A program made the position numbers and the translations under genes. A DNA stretch of 64,000 bases from NCBI GenBank assembly GCA_910578185.1, contig CAJTPN010000007.1, forward strand, positions 78,354 through 142,353, in the 5' to 3' direction. Source of the stretch: an uncultured Acetatifactor sp. Its GTDB lineage: Bacteria; Bacillota; Clostridia; Lachnospirales; Lachnospiraceae. The notes under the pieces are model-generated. The model did no database searches, was not told the DNA's origin, and saw only the letters and a program-made list of their open reading frames with translations. Below are positions 62,907 to 64,000 of this stretch, piece by piece (the first letter of the stretch is position 1; each line of letters starts with the position of its first letter).

Positions 62907-63259
62907 ATGGAGATTACTTACCATTGGGAAGGAGATTATCTGATTCCCGACCTCAAACTTTCGGATACAACGGAATATCAGATTGGTAGTATGGACGTAT
63001 GAGAAGGTGTTTTTTAGAAGAAAATCATAGAGGCATTTATTCGCATATGCTTTTGTCGGAAACCTTATGGAAACATCTTGCGGAAATTGATGAAGAATGC
63101 AATGAGATGATGGACAGGCTTGTGGGGCAGATGGCCAAAAATGAGGGTGTGACAGAACAGCTAAAATCCGAGGACTGGCTCTGCTGGCTTCAGAAGATCA
63201 ACAGCATCAGAAGCAGGGCAGAAGAAGTTGTGCTGCATGATTTGATATATTCACTTTAG
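62907..63259 (+). pseudogene. tnpV: Frameshifted tnpV (transposon-encoded protein TnpV)
   Basis: ATG 62907 (AAAGGCGG upstream) encodes MEITYHWEGDYLIPDL as in TnpV of Tn4451/Tn5397-like elements, but stops at 63000. The second part, from the overlapping ATG at 62999, reads RRCFLEENHRGIYSHMLLSE, HLAEIDEECNEMMDRLV, MAKNEGVTEQLKSE and ends normally. A single -1 shift at 62991-63000 restores one TnpV of about 117 residues. Either it is a broken gene or the overlapping ATGA lets the two parts be made separately. Confidence 0.7.
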
Positions 63260-63287
63260 TATCTATATTATAGTTCGTTTAAGGTAA

Positions 63288-63330
63288 TTAAGGGCGGTGG
63301 CATAAAATGCTCCCGCCCTTAAACCATTTT
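63288..63330 (+). terminator. Hairpin terminator after tnpV
   Basis: TTAAGGGCGG (63288-63297) and CCGCCCTTAA (63313-63322) form a perfect 10-bp stem; a short TTTT (63327-63330) follows after a few bases. Confidence 0.5.
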
Positions 63331-63341
63331 AACATAGATTG

Positions 63342-63396
63342 AATGTCAAGGTCAGGTAATATTTTCTACGAAAATTTCCACCTTTCCCTTGACATT
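63342..63396. repeat. 10-bp inverted repeat in mobile-element border
   Basis: AATGTCAAGG (63342-63351) and CCTTGACATT (63387-63396) are perfect inverted copies 35 bases apart. Could be a recombinase or regulator site. The stretch 63397-63672 holds nothing I can identify. Confidence 0.45.
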
Positions 63397-63672
63397 AGAG
63401 CAAAGCGTTGACGGACGCTATGGGGTATATTTGAGGAGGACGAAAAAAGTGTGAGTTTTTGAAAAGACTACCTTTTCCCAAGTTGAATACAGCTTGATTA
63501 TAGCGAGAAAGGGAGAAATTTACAATAACGAACAGCGTAAAGATTACCGCCCTCAACGAAAGATTGTCGAGAGATGATGAACAGCAGTCTAAATAATATC
63601 AGTATTATTAGATTGCGAAAATCGAAATTCTTGAAGTTTGGATAATCGGTATATGTACAGTCTGATTTATAT

Positions 63673-63721
63673 TTGTTGTCGGTAAATAATCCTTGAATTG
63701 TTGTCGGTAATCAATTATAAT
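63673..63721 (+). promoter_or_regulatory. Promoter with two TTGTTGTCGGTAA operators
   Basis: TTGAAT (63693-63698), 17 bases and TATAAT (63716-63721) form a near-consensus promoter for the RHH gene at 63751. TTGTTGTCGGTAA occurs at 63673-63685 and 63698-63710, the second copy filling the spacer, the first just upstream of -35. This is the layout of an autorepressed RHH promoter. Confidence 0.6.
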
Positions 63722-63750
63722 AAGAGTACCGGCAAGGAAAGGGGGTGTAT

Positions 63751-63921
63751 ATGCCGACCAAAAAGCGAGGGCGACCAGTTGAAGAAAATCCGAAAAATAT
63801 CCGTTTGGATATTCGGGTAACGAAAGAGGAATTACAAATCCTTGATGATTACTGCGAGCGCAAGAACGTTAAACGCCCACAGGGATTGCGTGACGGGATA
63901 AAAGCCCTTGAAAACTTATAG
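63751..63921 (+). CDS. Small ribbon-helix-helix (CopG-like) protein
   Basis: Protein of 56 residues: a basic N-terminal tail KKRGRPVEENPKN, a strand IRLDIRVT, helix EELQILDDYCERKNV and helix KRPQGLRDGIKALENL, the ribbon-helix-helix fold. Such proteins are frequent in integrative elements and act as autoregulators. AAGGAAAGGGGG precedes the ATG. The paired operators in its promoter support autorepression. Confidence 0.7.
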   Translation: MPTKKRGRPVEENPKNIRLDIRVTKEELQILDDYCERKNVKRPQGLRDGIKALENL

Positions 63922-63923
63922 AG

Positions 63924-63960
63924 GAAGTGGTGCCACCGGCAAAGGTATTTGCACCACTTC
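63924..63960 (+). terminator. Perfect 10-bp hairpin behind the RHH gene
   Basis: GAAGTGGTGC (63924-63933) and GCACCACTTC (63951-63960) pair perfectly, three bases after the stop. No T-tract follows before the window ends, so it may act as an mRNA 3' stabiliser or an attenuator. Confidence 0.4.
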
Positions 63961-64000
63961 ACAGTATGCCACCCGCGCAAGGCGAACCGCACAAATATTA

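Overview
The window reads as a chromosomal segment of an anaerobic, flagellated member of the Lachnospiraceae (Clostridia, Bacillota). The reasons are the gene families and their order: a PerR-type regulator, LytTR signalling, DUF4173, DUF4358, DUF2975 and DUF6382-type proteins, a BofA homologue, a Tad pilus locus of clostridial layout, class I two-subunit fumarase, TTG and GTG starts behind strong AGGAGG-type sites, and a large flagellin-linked protein. No rRNA, tRNA or CRISPR array was seen.

Layout. 0.1-5 kb: PerR-like repressor under its own Per-box promoter, an orphan gene, and a leftward three-gene ABC-2 exporter. 4.3-9.7 kb: LytTR response regulator, a membrane-less GHKL kinase and a heterodimeric ABC exporter, with a LytTR-style direct repeat in front of the exporter. 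9.8-12.9 kb: a candidate structured leader RNA, a Gpi18-like membrane glycosyltransferase and two small genes, one resembling pyroglutamyl peptidase. 12.9-14.5 kb is a graveyard of decayed accessory genes (SymE-like, three Rpn/PD-(D/E)XK remnants, a Nudix remnant). 14.6-19.6 kb: XRE-methyltransferase fusion, an orphan gene with a GCAG microsatellite at its predicted transcription start, a DUF2975/XRE pair and a DUF4173 membrane protein.

20-32.3 kb: SGNH esterase, heterodimeric multidrug-type ABC exporter, polytopic envelope protein, a DUF4358/MBOAT/DHHW polysaccharide-acetylation cluster, a HAD phosphatase and KsgA. 32.4-38.9 kb: a decayed MATE pump, then a 1,245-residue TPR/repeat/degenerate-AAA protein and glycogen branching enzyme. 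39-43.7 kb: a 988-residue flagellin-linked protein, flagellin and FliS. 43.6-44.4 kb: DUF2508 and BofA. 44.4-54.6 kb: a complete Tad (Flp) pilus operon from one strong promoter, with two prepilin peptidases, an enlarged TadC, three TadE/G-like pseudopilins and a closing FHA protein. 54.7-62.7 kb: rhomboid protease, flavodoxin-SCP2 fusion, HIT protein, fumarase, LeuRS and a second, exported SGNH esterase. 62.9-64 kb: edge of a mobile element (broken tnpV, a small RHH regulator with an operator-like repeat in its promoter).

The main theme is the cell surface: a regulated exporter, polysaccharide synthesis and acetylation or deacetylation, flagella and Tad pili. Family assignments are from motif recognition by eye; no database search was run.
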